This document shows, piece by piece, positions 20,223 to 30,637 of a stretch of 64,000 nt of DNA. The translations under genes were made by a program, and so were the position numbers. Numbering within the stretch: position 1 is the stretch's first letter; each line of letters opens with the position of its first letter. Under the pieces are notes generated by a model. It searched no databases. It was not told where the DNA came from and saw only the letters and a program-made list of their open reading frames with translations. The stretch comes from Cepaea nemoralis (Eukaryota > Mollusca > Gastropoda > Stylommatophora > Helicidae), in assembly GCA_014155875.1 (NCBI GenBank), contig JACEFZ010014620.1, forward strand, positions 28,024 through 92,023, read 5' to 3'.

Positions 20223-20715
20223 AAGGCCGTTTGTTTGAAATCCGCATGTCGCTAATTCGTCGACCGTCGAAGTTGGTCACCAAGGCATATAGCTGGAAAT
20301 TCATGGAGCGTCGAAGTTGGTCAGCAAAGGATTAAGATAGTCTTCATTTTCTGAAATACAGCCTTTGCTTACCCTATTCTGCTCTTAATCTCTGTTGTGC
20401 ATCTTCCATCTGATGTTATAAATGCCCCTAGGTATTTAAAACTATCCACTTGGTGAAGAATTTTGGTGAAGAAAGGCCGTTTGTTTGAAATCCGCATGTC
20501 GCTAATTCGTCGACCGTCGAAGTTGGTCACCAAGGCATATAGCTGGAAATTCATGGAGCGTCGAAGTTGGTCAGCAAAGGATTAAGATAGTCTTCATTTT
20601 CTGAAATACAGCCTTTGCTTACCCTATTCTGCTCTTAATCTCTGTTGTGCATCTTCCATCTGATGTTATAAATGCCCCTAGGTATTTAAAACTATCCACT
20701 TGGTGAAGAATTTTC
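20223..20715. repeat. 250-bp tandem duplication across transposon/LINE junction
   Basis: AAGGCCGTTTGTTTGAAATC starts at 20223 and again at 20473. The duplicated unit spans the right piggyBac end, the TTAA and about 135 bases of RTE-B beyond it. The break falls at GGTGAAGAA, where a GAAGAA-like word may have given microhomology. Copies are almost identical, so the event is recent or a misassembly. Confidence 0.85.
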
Positions 20716-20945
20716 CCTTCTGTCTCTATTTCGCATATGGGTGTCACCTTTTTCTTTGATGTCACTATTGCTACTTTTTCTTGATATTCAAGGAGAGTCC
20801 TTTCTTTGCACTCTCTGTTAGTACATTGTCCAACAATTGTAGATCTTTTGCATTATCCGCCATCAATAGTGTGTCATTTGCGTAGCGTATATTGTTTATA
20901 TTATAACCTCCGAATATTATTCCTGGCTTCTCTTTGATCTCTCTC

Positions 20946-21155
20946 AGACCTTAGAGCTGGTAAAAAAAACATATATTGGAAACAACAAGCTGCCGTAAGG
21001 ATTCATAATGAAGTAGATCAATAGCAGCCTATTAAGAGGTGTGCGACAGGAATGTGTAATGTCTCCAGATATGTTTTCCCTGTACATCGAAAATATTTTC
21101 AGAAATTTGGAAGATATGAAAGGAATTATCATTGGGGGATGTAACATCAAATCAA
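20946..21155 (+). pseudogene. RTE-A RT fragment
   Basis: Encodes NIYWKQQAAVRIHNEVD, then a frameshifted KRCATG.CNVS version of the RGVRQGCVMSPDLFSLY block and a FQKFGRYERN-like continuation. This is the RT stretch just before the YADD box of RTE-A. Both ends are truncated. Confidence 0.75.
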
Positions 21156-21334
21156 ATCAAATAAACTTTATTTTAAAAGGGTACCAAATTGGGCACGCAG
21201 GCCCGTCTTACATTCAGCCCTTCCAATCACTCATCTTTTGTCCATCAGGAGCATTATACATTCACATAGGAAGAAAAAAAAATTGTGAAATGAATGTTGT
21301 AAACGTAAACAAGGCAAATTACCATGTTATGAGG
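21155..21334 (-). other. Possible 3' end of another retroelement
   Basis: An (ATCAA)n tract at 21149-21168, then AATAAACTTTATTTTAAAAG and a unique GC-balanced stretch (GGGCACGCAGGCCCGTCTTA). This looks like the tail end of a short retroelement read on the minus strand, but no second copy is in the window. Confidence 0.35.
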
Positions 21335-22985
21335 CCCATCTCCCACCTACCCATACATCACCCCACGCACACATCACCCCACCCACACAAACACCCCGAC
21401 CCACACACACACACACCCAGGGACACATACCCCACCAACCGACCCATCCCCCTCCAGCACATCCCCCACCCACACACACTGCCCTCACCTGTTCCCCCAA
21501 CCCAAACACACTCGCCACCCACACAAACATCCCTCACCAACCCACACATCCTGCACCCACCCACATAACATCCTAACTCACAACCCATCTGCCACCCACA
21601 CATCATCTCCCCACCCACACCTCCAACCACCCATCCCCCAACCACCCATCCCCCAACCACACCTCCATCGACCACATTCCCAACCCACCGACACACATCC
21701 CCCACCAACCCACACATCGCACATCCACTCACACATCCCCAAACCATACCACACATGCCCACCAACTGACATCTCCCTACCCACACACACACACACACAC
21801 ACATCTCCCTAACCACCTATACATCCCCAATCCACTCACACACACCCCACCACCCACACATACATCCTCCACCCACCCACACATGCCCTAGCCCATATCC
21901 CAACACACAATATTCCCACCCCATGCACCACACACACATATCCCTCACCCACACATCCCCCACCCACACACCACACAAATCCCCCACCCACACACCACAC
22001 ACATATCCCCAGCCAACATACCACACACATATCCCCAACCAACACACCACACACCTCTCCACACCCACACACACATTCCCCACCCATCCACCAACACACA
22101 CTCACTCACCCACACATCCTCCACTACGCACCCACACACCCACAACCAAACATCTCTCGATCACCAACTATCACCACCCAAAACATCCTCCACCACTCAA
22201 CAGGGCATCCCCGCCCCCGACACATACACATCCCTCACCACCTACACATCCCTAAGCCAACACCACACCCCCACTCACAATTCCCATCCACGCACACATC
22301 CCTCAACCCACACACACCACGACCCCACACTACTTCCCCCAACACACCATACACCCTTATTCACCACACGATATCCCCTACCATACACACATTCCCCACA
22401 CCCATCAAACACATCCCCCACCCACACTATCCCCACGCCACACACACCATCCTCACCCATCCAGCCACAAACATAACCCCCCACCCACAACACCATGCAC
22501 ACAGCCCCCACCAACACACCACACACATATCCCAACCACACACCATACACTTCTCCCCACCCGCCGTTACATCCCCAATCCACTCACACACATCCCCTAT
22601 CCACACAACCCTGCCACCCACACATACTTCCCCCAAACCATCCACACATCTCCACCCACCCACACATACCCCCCACCCATACACACATCCCATACACACA
22701 TCTCATACACACATCTCATACACACATCCCCCGCACCCGTCCCATACACACATCCTCCACCCATACACACATCCCCCACACCCATTGCCACACCCCTTCT
22801 TTCACCCCCACACATCCATCCACACACCCCACCAACACACACAAATCTCACTACCCACCAACACCCACACACCCCAACCCATCCAAATGCATACCCCCAC
22901 CCACACATCCCCCACACACACATATCCCCACACTCACACATCCTCCACACACATACTCACACATCTTCACATCTAGACACATACA
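21335..22985 (+). repeat. CA/CCCA-rich, G-poor minisatellite, 1.65 kb
   Basis: The plus strand is built from irregular variants of CACCCACACATCCC. It has almost no G for over 1.6 kb, so the minus strand is G/T-rich with TGGGTGG and TGTGTGGG words. The period is loose (about 13-20 bases). Long open frames on both strands (His/Thr/Pro-rich on plus, Val/Gly/Cys/Trp-rich on minus) come from composition and are not genes. Confidence 0.9.
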
Positions 22986-23170
22986 TAATGCCTCATGTGA
23001 GCATTGAAACTAGTATGAACAAACTCCCACACTTTACTCACACACATACACTGACAATTGTCGTGAGCAGTCTCATAAAAATGTTAAACATGGAGTAAAA
23101 TATGTACATATACAGTGAGTGATGTAAAAAATAGTGATGCTCCCACACAGAGAGATACACACAGAGACAT

Positions 23171-23204
<34 letters not shown>

Positions 23205-23490
23205 TCACAGAGAGAGAGAGAGATATCCACTCTCACGCTCACTCATTCTGTCTCTCATTCACACTCACTGACTCTCTCACTCAAACTACAGTAATGTACA
23301 TAAATTTATATTATACATGATAATCAAATGGTATTCAACTGATAATATGACAGATGAGAATACACAAACATATGGATTCGCATGTTACATGACATGCAGT
23401 GTTACATGACATCCGTCTGCTCAACTCTCTCTCTCTGTATTCTTTCATATACCACACTCACACGCGTGCTAACACTAACACATCCACTGT
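22986..23490 (+). repeat. Simple-repeat zone: CA, GA and CT words
   Basis: Contains a (CA)n run around 23169-23200, an AGAGAG run at 23209-23222 and repeated ACTCTCTCAC words. No gene. Confidence 0.8.
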
Positions 23491-23491
23491 C

Positions 23492-23602
<111 letters not shown>

Positions 23603-23724
23603 CACACAAACTCACTATTTCCCTCATTCATTCAATCTCTCCATCTTCATTCACTTTATCTCTAACTCTCTTACTCTCTCTCTCTTTCATATACAGACAC
23701 ACACCCTCACGCTATCACTCACAT

Positions 23725-24235
23725 CAATAACATTAGATATGCGAATGATACTATATTGATTGCAGTCAATGAGCAGGATCTGCAACATTTAGTAGATGCT
23801 GTTGTTGCATACAAACATAGGTTAGAATTGTAAGAAGACACATGGTCGTCACTAGGAAGAAGGACATGCCACAAGGTAATATACAAATAAATAGGAATTT
23901 TCTTAAACAAGTTATTCAGGACAATTATCTTGCAACAGTCATGACATCTGATGGGAGATGCCTTGAAGAGATTAGAACAAGAATCGCCATTACGAAGGTA
24001 GCCTTTTGCAAGATGACAAACATATTGACCAATAAAAAGGTGTCAATTGCACGAGAAAAAGAGTGTTGAGGTGCTACATAGAACCTGTACTTTTGTATGG
24101 ATGTGAAGCATGGACAATGAGCAGACAAGCTGAAAAACATCTGATGGCTGTGGAAATGTGATTTCTGAGGAAAATACAAAGAATACCATGGACAGACAGA
24201 AAAACCAATGACCAAAGTCCTTCAAGAAACATGAA
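23725..24235 (+). pseudogene. RTE-A thumb and C-terminal fragment
   Basis: Encodes INNIRYANDTILIA, with the catalytic YADD changed to YAND, then MVVTRKKDMPQ and TVMTSDGRCLEEIRTRIAIT. After a shift the AWTMSRQAEKHLMAVE-like region follows, with stops. A remnant without an RT core. Confidence 0.8.
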
Positions 24236-24440
24236 CATCGTACACTGCACCACTGGCACTACATCAAAGAAAATCTTATATGAGAGCAAGAGGAAACCCG
24301 AAAAGAAAATGGATTATTGACATCAAAGACATTGTACAATCACATGGAATTGCACTATCCAATACCACCCATATAGTGCTGGAACATCAACTATACCGGC
24401 CCATGTCACTTGGCGGCAAAAGTGGAAGATGATGATGCAT
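24236..24440 (+). mobile_element. RTE-C 3' tail
   Basis: Matches 32575-32745: coding for MRARGNPKRKWIIDIKDIVQ, then a C-terminal GGKSGR-like end and a (GAT)n-type tail GATGATGATG. It is joined directly to RTE-A sequence, so it is either an insertion or a chimeric transcript. Confidence 0.65.
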
Positions 24441-24705
24441 ATTAAGAGGTGTGTGTTATGTATGTAGTTAGAAAATTAAGTTTTGGTCTTCTGTTTTCAG
24501 ATGGTTAATGATGTCTTTGTGGTCTGACCTAGCATACGTTTGTAGACCTCTGTTCTAAAGTCTCCAATAAATAATGCCTATCCAGTCATTATTAAATGAG
24601 TTTGAATTAGAAACTAGTTTTTAGACTGGAGTAGATAGATGTAGCTTACTTTACCACTTCCAGTGTTTGCAATATTAAATAAAGCAAGATGTGTTTCATT
24701 CACAG

Positions 24706-24868
24706 GTCAGCATGCCAATTGCTGTGATATAATTTTGAAATGCCTGGGTTCCATACCTTGCCCTTCGCTGCTATCATGGATAATGTTGCTTCTGGGTATT
24801 GGCACTCTGACAGGAAGTTTGCTTGTTGGCACTTGGAGAACACGCATTCTTCTCAAAGACAATGCTCT
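24706..24868 (+). CDS. M6: M6/PLP-family proteolipid, exon with N-terminus and TM1
   Basis: Host gene exon. The acceptor is TTCATTCACAG at 24705 and the donor is GTAAGC at 24869. It encodes a Cys-rich N-terminus ANCCDIILKCLGSIPCPSLL and a first membrane segment (WIMLLLGIGTLTGSLLVGT). The family signature C..C.KCLGxIPxxSL matches vertebrate GPM6A/DM20 and fly M6, and the N-terminal cysteines are palmitoylation sites in that family. The reading enters with one base owed by the upstream exon (phase 1, as in PLP1, where exon 1 carries only ATG plus one base) and leaves in phase 2. The start exon must lie upstream; I did not find it. These proteins sit in the plasma membrane and act in neurite growth, filopodia and epithelial junctions. 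Confidence 0.85.
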
Positions 24869-24949
24869 GTAAGCAGAATATTGTTTTGTCAACATGCATA
24901 TACTAAGTGCTCATTATTTATATCCACATGCTAACAAAGAACAATCATC

Positions 24950-25588
24950 ATCATATCAAGTGCCATGCCGACTGGCATAGGCGTTCATGACTCTCCACAG
25001 ATCTCGGTCTTTGGTTTTCTGTATCAACTCTGCCGTTGATATTTCTCCATGTCACTGTCGCAATCCATCCAGCATCATTTCTCGTGGTCAGGCAGTTGTT
25101 GTTAGTTACTTTGGCAGTCCAAGGAATTTGCAACATTCATCTAAGGAACAACATCTCTGTTGCTTCCAATCTCTTCCTAATTTGTTCATTTACATTCCAA
25201 GATTCACAGCCATACAGCAAAACAGGTTCTATATAGCACTTTAGCACTCTCTTTCTTACATTCAATGACAGTGACTTATTGCGTAAGATATTCTTCATTT
25301 TCTGAAATGCAGCCTTTGCTTGCCCTATTCCGATCTTAATCTCTGTTGTGCATCTTCCATTCGATGTTATAAATGTCTCTAGATATTTAAAACTATCCAC
25401 TTGTTGAAGAATTTTCCCTTCTATCTCTATTTCACATTTGGGTGTCACCTTTTTCTTTGATATCACCATTGTTACTGTTTTCTTGATATTCAAGAAGAGT
25501 CCTTTCTTTGCACTCTCTGTTACTACAATGTCCAACAATTGTTGTAGTTCTGTTGCATTATTCGCTGTCAATACTGTGTCTTCTGCAT
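24950..25588 (-). pseudogene. RTE-B thumb and C-terminal region
   Basis: Encodes LTANNATELQQLLDIVVTES, KKVTPKCEIEIEGKILQQVD, FKYLETFITSNGRCTTEIK and MKNILRNKSLSLNVRKRVLK, then YGCESWNVNEQIRKRLEATE. It is followed after a frameshift by LQIPWTAKVTNNNCL, and a terminal GRVDTENQRPRSVESHERLC. The YADD box lies just upstream and reads as damaged (AEDTVL). Confidence 0.8.
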
Positions 25589-26109
25589 CATCATCAAGTG
25601 CCGTGCCGACTGGCATAGGCGTTCATGATTCTCCACAGATCTCTGTCTTTGGTATTCTGGATCAACTCTGCCGTTGAATTCCTCCATGTTACTGTCGCAA
25701 TCCATCCAGCATAATTTCTCATGGTCTGCTTCTGCCTCTCTTCCCCTCAATCTTTCCAGTTGTCACGATGTTCTGCAGCGCCTCTCTTCTCATCACATGA
25801 CCAAAAAAAGCTGTTTGTCTCTTTCTTATTGTTGTATATAATGTTCTAGTTTTGCCAGCCTCTTTAAGGCATTCGTTTTTAGTTACTTTGGCAGTCCAAG
25901 GAATTCGCAACATTCGTCTAACATATCCGTTGCTTCCAATCTCTTCCTAATTTGTTCATTTATATTCCAAGAAATTCCAAGAATCACAGCCATACAGCAA
26001 AACAGGTTCTATATAGCTCCTCAGCACTCTCTTTCTTACATTCAATGATAGCGACTTATTGCATAAGATATTCTTCATTTCTTGAAATGCAGCCTTTGCT
26101 TGCCCTATA
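25589..26109 (-). mobile_element. RTE-B 3' fragment nested in RTE-B
   Basis: TGCAT at 25584-25588 is repeated at 26110-26114, and the outer RTE-B text joins across it (CTTCTGCAT to GCATAGCGTATAT). The insert carries the C-terminal coding LRIPWTAKVTKNECLKEAGK and TTIRKRQTAFFGHVMRREAL on the minus strand and starts within the thumb. It is a 5'-truncated copy of the same family in the same orientation. Confidence 0.8.
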
Positions 26110-26114
26110 TGCAT

Positions 26115-26460
26115 AGCGTATATTATTTATATTATAACCTCTGAATATTATTCCTGGCTTTTCTTTGATCTCTCTCATCATTACTTCACTATAAAGGGAG
26201 AAGAGATCTGGTGACAAAATACATTCCTGTCTTACTCCCAACTTTATGCGTTCATAATTTCCTTCTTTATTTCCCATTTTAATTGCTGCTGTCTGGTTCC
26301 AGTAAATATTTTTTATTATTCTGAGATCTTTCCCATCAATCTATCTTCCAACATTGTAATCAATTCATCATGTTTCACTTTATCAAATGCCTTAGTATAA
26401 TCTATGAAGCACAAATATGTGTCTTCCTTTGTCTCAACTAATCTTTCTAATAGTGTTCAT
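26115..26460 (-). pseudogene. RTE-B RT fragment
   Basis: Encodes GNKEGNYERIKLGVRQECIL, SPDLFSLYSEVMMREIKEKP, and upstream codons for a CFIDYTKAFDK-like and VKHDELI block. These are the RT palm blocks before YADD. Stops and the nested insertion break the frame. Confidence 0.75.
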
Positions 26461-26692
26461 AATGTATATATTGTAAATTCTGTTCAGTCTTACTTTTATT
26501 ATACCGCATAGTGGTACATGATCACTATTACAGTCAGCACCCATCATTGTCTTTACATTAATTAACACATTTTGAAACCTTTCATTAATAAGCATGTAGT
26601 CAGTTTGGTTGAGTATTTTCTTATCAGGGCTATTCCATGTGTAAAGCCATCTTTTGTGGTGTTTAAATCAGGTGATTCCAATTATCATATCA

Positions 26693-26767
26693 GCCCATGG
26701 GAATGCCCCGAATGCTGTGATGTCGGTTCCTAGATCAATCAATCAATCAATCAATCAATCAGTTAAT
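26693..26767 (+). mobile_element. 75-bp I-RH tail insertion, 14-bp target duplication
   Basis: CAATTATCATATCA at 26679-26692 recurs at 26768-26781. Between them is only the last part of I-RH (GAATGCCCCGAATGCTGTGA) with its (TCAA)n tail. An extreme 5'-truncated LINE insertion. Confidence 0.9.
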
Positions 26768-26967
26768 CAATTATCATATCATTGATATTTGCCCATTCTA
26801 TTAGTTATTCTCCTCGTTCATATTTTGCACCTAAACCATAATTCCCCACTACATCCGCCATTTTTCCTTTTCCTACTTTTGCATTAAAATCACCTTGTAT
26901 TATTTTTATATCTTGTGATTTAATTTGAGACATTGCCATGTCCTACTTCATCTGTAAAAATGTTGTA

Positions 26968-27453
26968 TTACTTCATCACTACTGCTTGTTGGTGTGTATA
27001 TACTTGTACAATATTTATATCTATTGGCTTGCCTTTCAATTTGACCATAATACCTCTGTCTGAAATACACCAATAATCATTAATTAATTTGGCTATTTGT
27101 TTATCAAATATTAGCCCTACTCCTTTTTCGTGTGTATCCCCTCCAGAATGAATTATTGTGTGTTTTTCATTTATAATTTTGCCTGATCCCTTCCATCTCA
27201 TCTCACTTATGCCTAGGATATTCAATTTCATACTTTCCATTTCACTTATAACATTGTGTAACTTTCCAAGCTCATTTAACGTTCTAACATTCCATGTATC
27301 TATTTTAAACTTATTTGTTTTAATTAAGATGCTGCCTTCAGTGTCTGGATGACAGTTTGGTGGCACCCATGGCCCTTGACTGTCCTGACTGGATGAGGAT
27401 GTCCTAAGACAGTCATTGACTTCATTTACTGACATCGAAGTGTGTTTAGTCAT
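26968..27453 (-). CDS. RTE-B APE-type endonuclease domain (partial ORF)
   Basis: A 161-residue open frame from Met at 27453. After a Ser-rich leader it reads KFKIDTWNVRTLNELGKL, then MKLNILGISEMRWKGSG with the catalytic Glu, then GGDTHEKGVGLIFDKQIAKL and ISDRGIMVKLKGKPIDINIV. These are the N-terminal blocks of the AP endonuclease of RTE/BovB LINEs, which nicks target DNA for priming. The frame closes near the TPTS-like block (VQVYTHQQ); the rest (SDH motif, C-terminal half) is displaced at 26460-26960 in other frames. The upstream sequence CTTCCCAAGTCTTCATG is typical RTE leader. Confidence 0.8.
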   Translation of the reverse strand: MTKHTSMSVNEVNDCLRTSSSSQDSQGPWVPPNCHPDTEGSILIKTNKFKIDTWNVRTLNELGKLHNVISEMESMKLNILGISEMRWKGSGKIINEKHTIIHSGGDTHEKGVGLIFDKQIAKLINDYWCISDRGIMVKLKGKPIDINIVQVYTHQQAVVMK

Positions 27454-27615
27454 GAAGACTTGGGAAGATAATGTGGTGGTTTCCCCTTGCCTTCCACATC
27501 CACATGGAGTTCTGTTACTTCAGCCTTTGACAGTCCAATCCGAATGTCAGGACAAGCGAGTGCCCTTCTCTGCCCAGCTGCAGAGCTGTCCAATTATCTT
27601 GCTGGTTACATAATC

Positions 27616-28130
27616 CTTTAAAAAAAATTCTGGTTGAAGTATAATTTGACTTTGGCTTGTAGTTTATACGAATTTCATCTTATTATGATCTGTTATAGAA
27701 TATTGGCTTTACTTACAATTGTTGGTGTTGGTCAGAGTCCTTGATTTGATTATCACCAAAGTCCACATAATACAGCTGATCTTCCGGATGTGTGTTTATC
27801 CATAAACACAACCAAAACAATGACATCACCGCCGATGCACAAAAGCTTTAGTCACTGAGTTAGAGATTACTCTAGAATAAAAGTTAATTATAAGTTAGAA
27901 GTAATGACGTATTTACTAGAATCGGTAGTATGAAAAATCCAAAATATACCATGAAGAAGCACATGATTGAAATAATTGCCTCCACGTTTCTGTTGTTTTC
28001 TGTATTGCCAAATCAAAACTCATCAATTCCGAATTCAATAATAAATGTTGTTGACAGATGCTACTTTTGAATTTCTTCATGAAACAAAGAACAATATAAC
28101 CATATATTGAACACATACTTGAAATGCTAA
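27616..28130. other. Intronic AT-rich sequence, no gene
   Basis: No domain, repeat family or RNA feature recognised between the RTE-B 5' end and the SINE-C head. Confidence 0.5.
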
Positions 28131-28262
28131 ATAATGTAGTGGTTAGTGCACATATCTACATGTCCTGGTGTTCCTGGATTCAAATCTCCATTTAGGTAGG
28201 ATTTTCATATGCCTTGAACTTGATTCAGCCTGCTAAAGTGGGTGCTCATAAAGCGACTTGTC
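28131..28262 (+). mobile_element. SINE-C-like copy with tRNA-like head
   Basis: TAGTGGTTAGTG serves as an A-box candidate and GGATTCAAATCTCC as a B-box candidate, 30-odd bases apart as in tRNA-derived SINEs. The head does not fold as a full tRNA gene. The body runs to GCGACTTGTCCTGTG. Related heads are at 50128-50225 and 61465-61692. Confidence 0.6.
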
Positions 28263-28316
28263 CTGTGTAGAACATCTGCTCCATAACAGTCTTAATGGAT
28301 CACCATGGTCTGGCAA

Positions 28317-30637
28317 TAAAGAACAGGAAATGATTGTAGGAAACACCTGGTTTAAGCAACACCCTAGAAGATTATGGACATGGAGGAGTCCTGATAGCAG
28401 GATTAGAAACCAGGTTGACTACATTCTCATTAGCAGAAGATTTAGAAACGCGCTAACAGTAGCAAAAACAGTTCCCAGTGCTGATTGTTATAGTGACCAC
28501 AGATTACTCACAGGAACATTGAGGATAAAGTTGAAGAAAGTCAAGTATATAACAGGAAACACTAAATATGATTTGTGTACATTGAGTACTGACAAGGAAA
28601 TACAAAACAAATTCAACATAGAAGTACAGAACAGATTTGAAATATTGTCTGATCTAGAGATATTATTCCATGATGTGGATGATCAATGGGAAACGTTGAA
28701 GAATTCAATCAATGTGGCTGCAGAAACAACTATTCCAAAATTAAAGAAGGTGGGTTGTAAGAAATGGATGACTGAAGAAATTTTACACCTCATGGAAACA
28801 AGAAGACTCAACAAAAATAATTCTGTCAAATATGAAGAAATCCACAGACAAGTCAGAATATTATGTAAGGAGGCAAAAGAATCATGGCTTGAGGAAAAGT
28901 GCTTAGAAATTGAAAACCAACACAACAGTCAAAATACCAAATTAGTGCACAAAAGAATTCAGGAACTTACTAATAAAAGAACAGGTACATCAACAGGGTG
29001 TCTAAAAACTAAAGATGGCAAAATCATAATAGAAAAAGACCAGATTCTACATGGACAGATTATGTGAAACACCTTTATGATTATAATAGAGACAAACAGT
29101 ATGATATTAGATTTAATAATGAAGGACCGCCAATTTTGGAGATGGAGGTTCGAAATGTTCTTAAGCATATGAAAGCTGGCAAGGCAAGGTGCAGATAACA
29201 TCACAACAGAAATGATTAAAGCTTTAGAAGAATTTGGACTAGATCAAGTCACCAGACTGATGAACATATTATATGATACTGGAGATATACCTCCTGAATT
29301 ATGTAACTCTGTATTTATTGCAATCCCAAAGAAATCAGGAACCTTGGAATGTGATCAACATAGAACAATTAGTATAATGAGTCACATCACAAAGATTTTG
29401 CTAAGAATTATCATGCAAAGAGTGAGGAAGAAGATACAACCTGAAATAGGGGAAGAACAATGTAGGTTTGTAGAAGGAAAGGGTACAGTAAATGCTGTGT
29501 ATATGCTGCGAACAGTTATTGAACGTGCTATAGAAGTAAACAAGGATATACATCTTTGCTTTATTGACTATACAAAGGCTTTTGATAGAGTTAGACATGT
29601 CAACATGGTGGATATGCTTGCAGATCTACAAATTGATGGGAAAGACATTAGACTTATAAAAAACATATATTGGAAACAACAAGCTGCAATAAGGATTGAT
29701 AATGAAGTGGGACAGTATCAGCCAATTAAAAGAGGTGTTTGGCAGGGATGTGTGATGTCTCCAGATCTTTTTTCCCTATACAGTGAAAATATTTTCCGAA
29801 ATGTAGAGGATATAAATGGAATCAGCATTGGAGGATGAAACATCAATAACATTAGATATGCAGATGATACAGTATTAATTGCAGACAATGCGCAGGACCT
29901 GCAACAATTAGTAGATGCGGTTGTTGTACACAGTGAGCAACTGGGGTTAGAATTAAATTGTAAAAAGACTCAGGTTATGGTCGTCACTAGGAAGGAAGAA
30001 GTGCCACAATGTAATATACAAGTAAATGGAAATATTCTTCAACAAGTGAATCGGTACAATTATCTTGGAACAGTCATAACATCTGATGGGAGATGCCTTG
30101 AAGAGATTAGAACAAGAATCGCCATGGCGAAAGTAGCCTTTAGCAAGATGAAAAACATTCTGACCAATAAAAAGATGTCAATTGAAACGAGAAAAAGAGT
30201 GTTGAGGGGATACATAGAGCCTGTTCTTTTGTATGGATGTGAAACTTGGACAATGGCAGTCAAGCTGAAAAGCATCTGATGGCTGCAGAAATGTGGTTTC
30301 TGAGGAAAATGCAAAGAATACCATGGACAGACAGAAAAACCAATGACCAAGTACTACAGGAGACAAATGAACATCGTAAACTGATTAGAGAAATTAGACG
30401 TAGACAGTCAAAATTTTTTGGACATGTTATGAGAAGAAATGGATTGGAGAACTTAGGTGACAACTGGCAAGATCGAAGGGAACAGACCAAGAGGAAGACC
30501 GAGAGGAAAATACCTGGATGGCTTGGCCACATGGCATGGACGAGACAGGAACACTGAGCTGATCCACGACACTGGTGATTGAGTGAAATGGCGAGTCATG
30601 ACTGCCCATGCTTTCCGGCATGGCACATGATTGATTG
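28317..30637 (+). mobile_element. RTE-A LINE, best copy in the window
   Basis: Flanked by ATGGTCTGGCAA (28305-28316) and ATGGTCTAGCAA (30638-30649), a 12-bp target duplication with one change. It begins in the C-terminal half of the endonuclease and runs through linker, RT and C-terminal domain to a (ATTG)n tail. It lies between the first two M6 exons, in the same orientation as the gene. Confidence 0.9.
28330..30557 (+). pseudogene. RTE-A endonuclease end, RT and C-terminal domain
   Basis: Frame 1 (to 29067) has RLWTWRSPDSRIRNQVDYIL and the endonuclease motif CYSDHRLLTGTLR with its catalytic His, then a Lys/Glu-rich linker. After shifts near 29066-29200 the RT follows: FIAIPKKSGTLECDQHRTIS, EGKGTVNAVYMLRTVIERAI, CFIDYTKAFDRVRHVNM and GVWQGCVMSPDLFSLYSENI, a stop at 29836-29838, then NINNIRYADDTVLIADN with intact catalytic YADD. 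The thumb has CKKTQVMVVTRKEEVPQCNI, and after a shift near 30255 the end reads EMWFLRKMQRIPWTDRKTND and FFGHVMRRNGLENL. Only four or five lesions separate it from an open ORF, so it is comparatively young. Confidence 0.88.

Larger units (their letters stand above)
16086..20331 (-). mobile_element. piggyBac element, 4.25 kb, TTAA-flanked
   Basis: TTAA stands at 16082-16085 and 20332-20335. The ends read CACTTTGCTGACCA (left) and, reversed, TCCTTTGCTGACCA (right), so 12 of 14 terminal bases match as inverted repeats. Inside, from left to right, are four ~370-bp subterminal repeats, a SINE-B, a chimeric duplicate of transposase sequence and the transposase pseudogene on the minus strand. RTE-B sequence is continuous across the TTAA site, so the ends are certain. 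Confidence 0.9.
15310..20945 (-). mobile_element. RTE-B LINE copy split by piggyBac
   Basis: The left part (15310-16081) holds the 3' end of an RTE-B copy on the minus strand: RKRQTASFGHDMKR, the GWIETVA end, and upstream the IEIWFPRQMLRISW block. The right part (20336-20945) holds the preceding RT thumb coding, with words such as CTATCCACTTGGTGAAGAA and ATTATTCCTGGCTTC also found at 25270-26160. A piggyBac element sits between them at a TTAA site, and a hammerhead SINE lies inside the left part. A (CA)n tract interrupts the C-terminal coding. Confidence 0.8.
24945..27615 (-). mobile_element. RTE-B LINE copy, nearly full length, with nested inserts
   Basis: Minus strand, 5' to 3': a 5' leader (27615-27454), APE endonuclease (27453-26460 with breaks), RT piece (26440-26115), then thumb and C-terminal part (25588-24950). 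A second RTE-B copy (25589-26109) and a 75-bp I-RH tail (26693-26767) have landed inside. It begins shortly downstream of the first M6 exon, in the intron and opposite to the gene. Sections of the RT are missing, so it is inactive. Confidence 0.8.

Noticed and set aside
21327..22950. Many long open frames on both strands rich in His/Thr/Pro or Gly/Val/Cys/Trp
   Set aside because: They fall inside the G-poor minisatellite, overlap on both strands and have repeat-driven composition with no domain.
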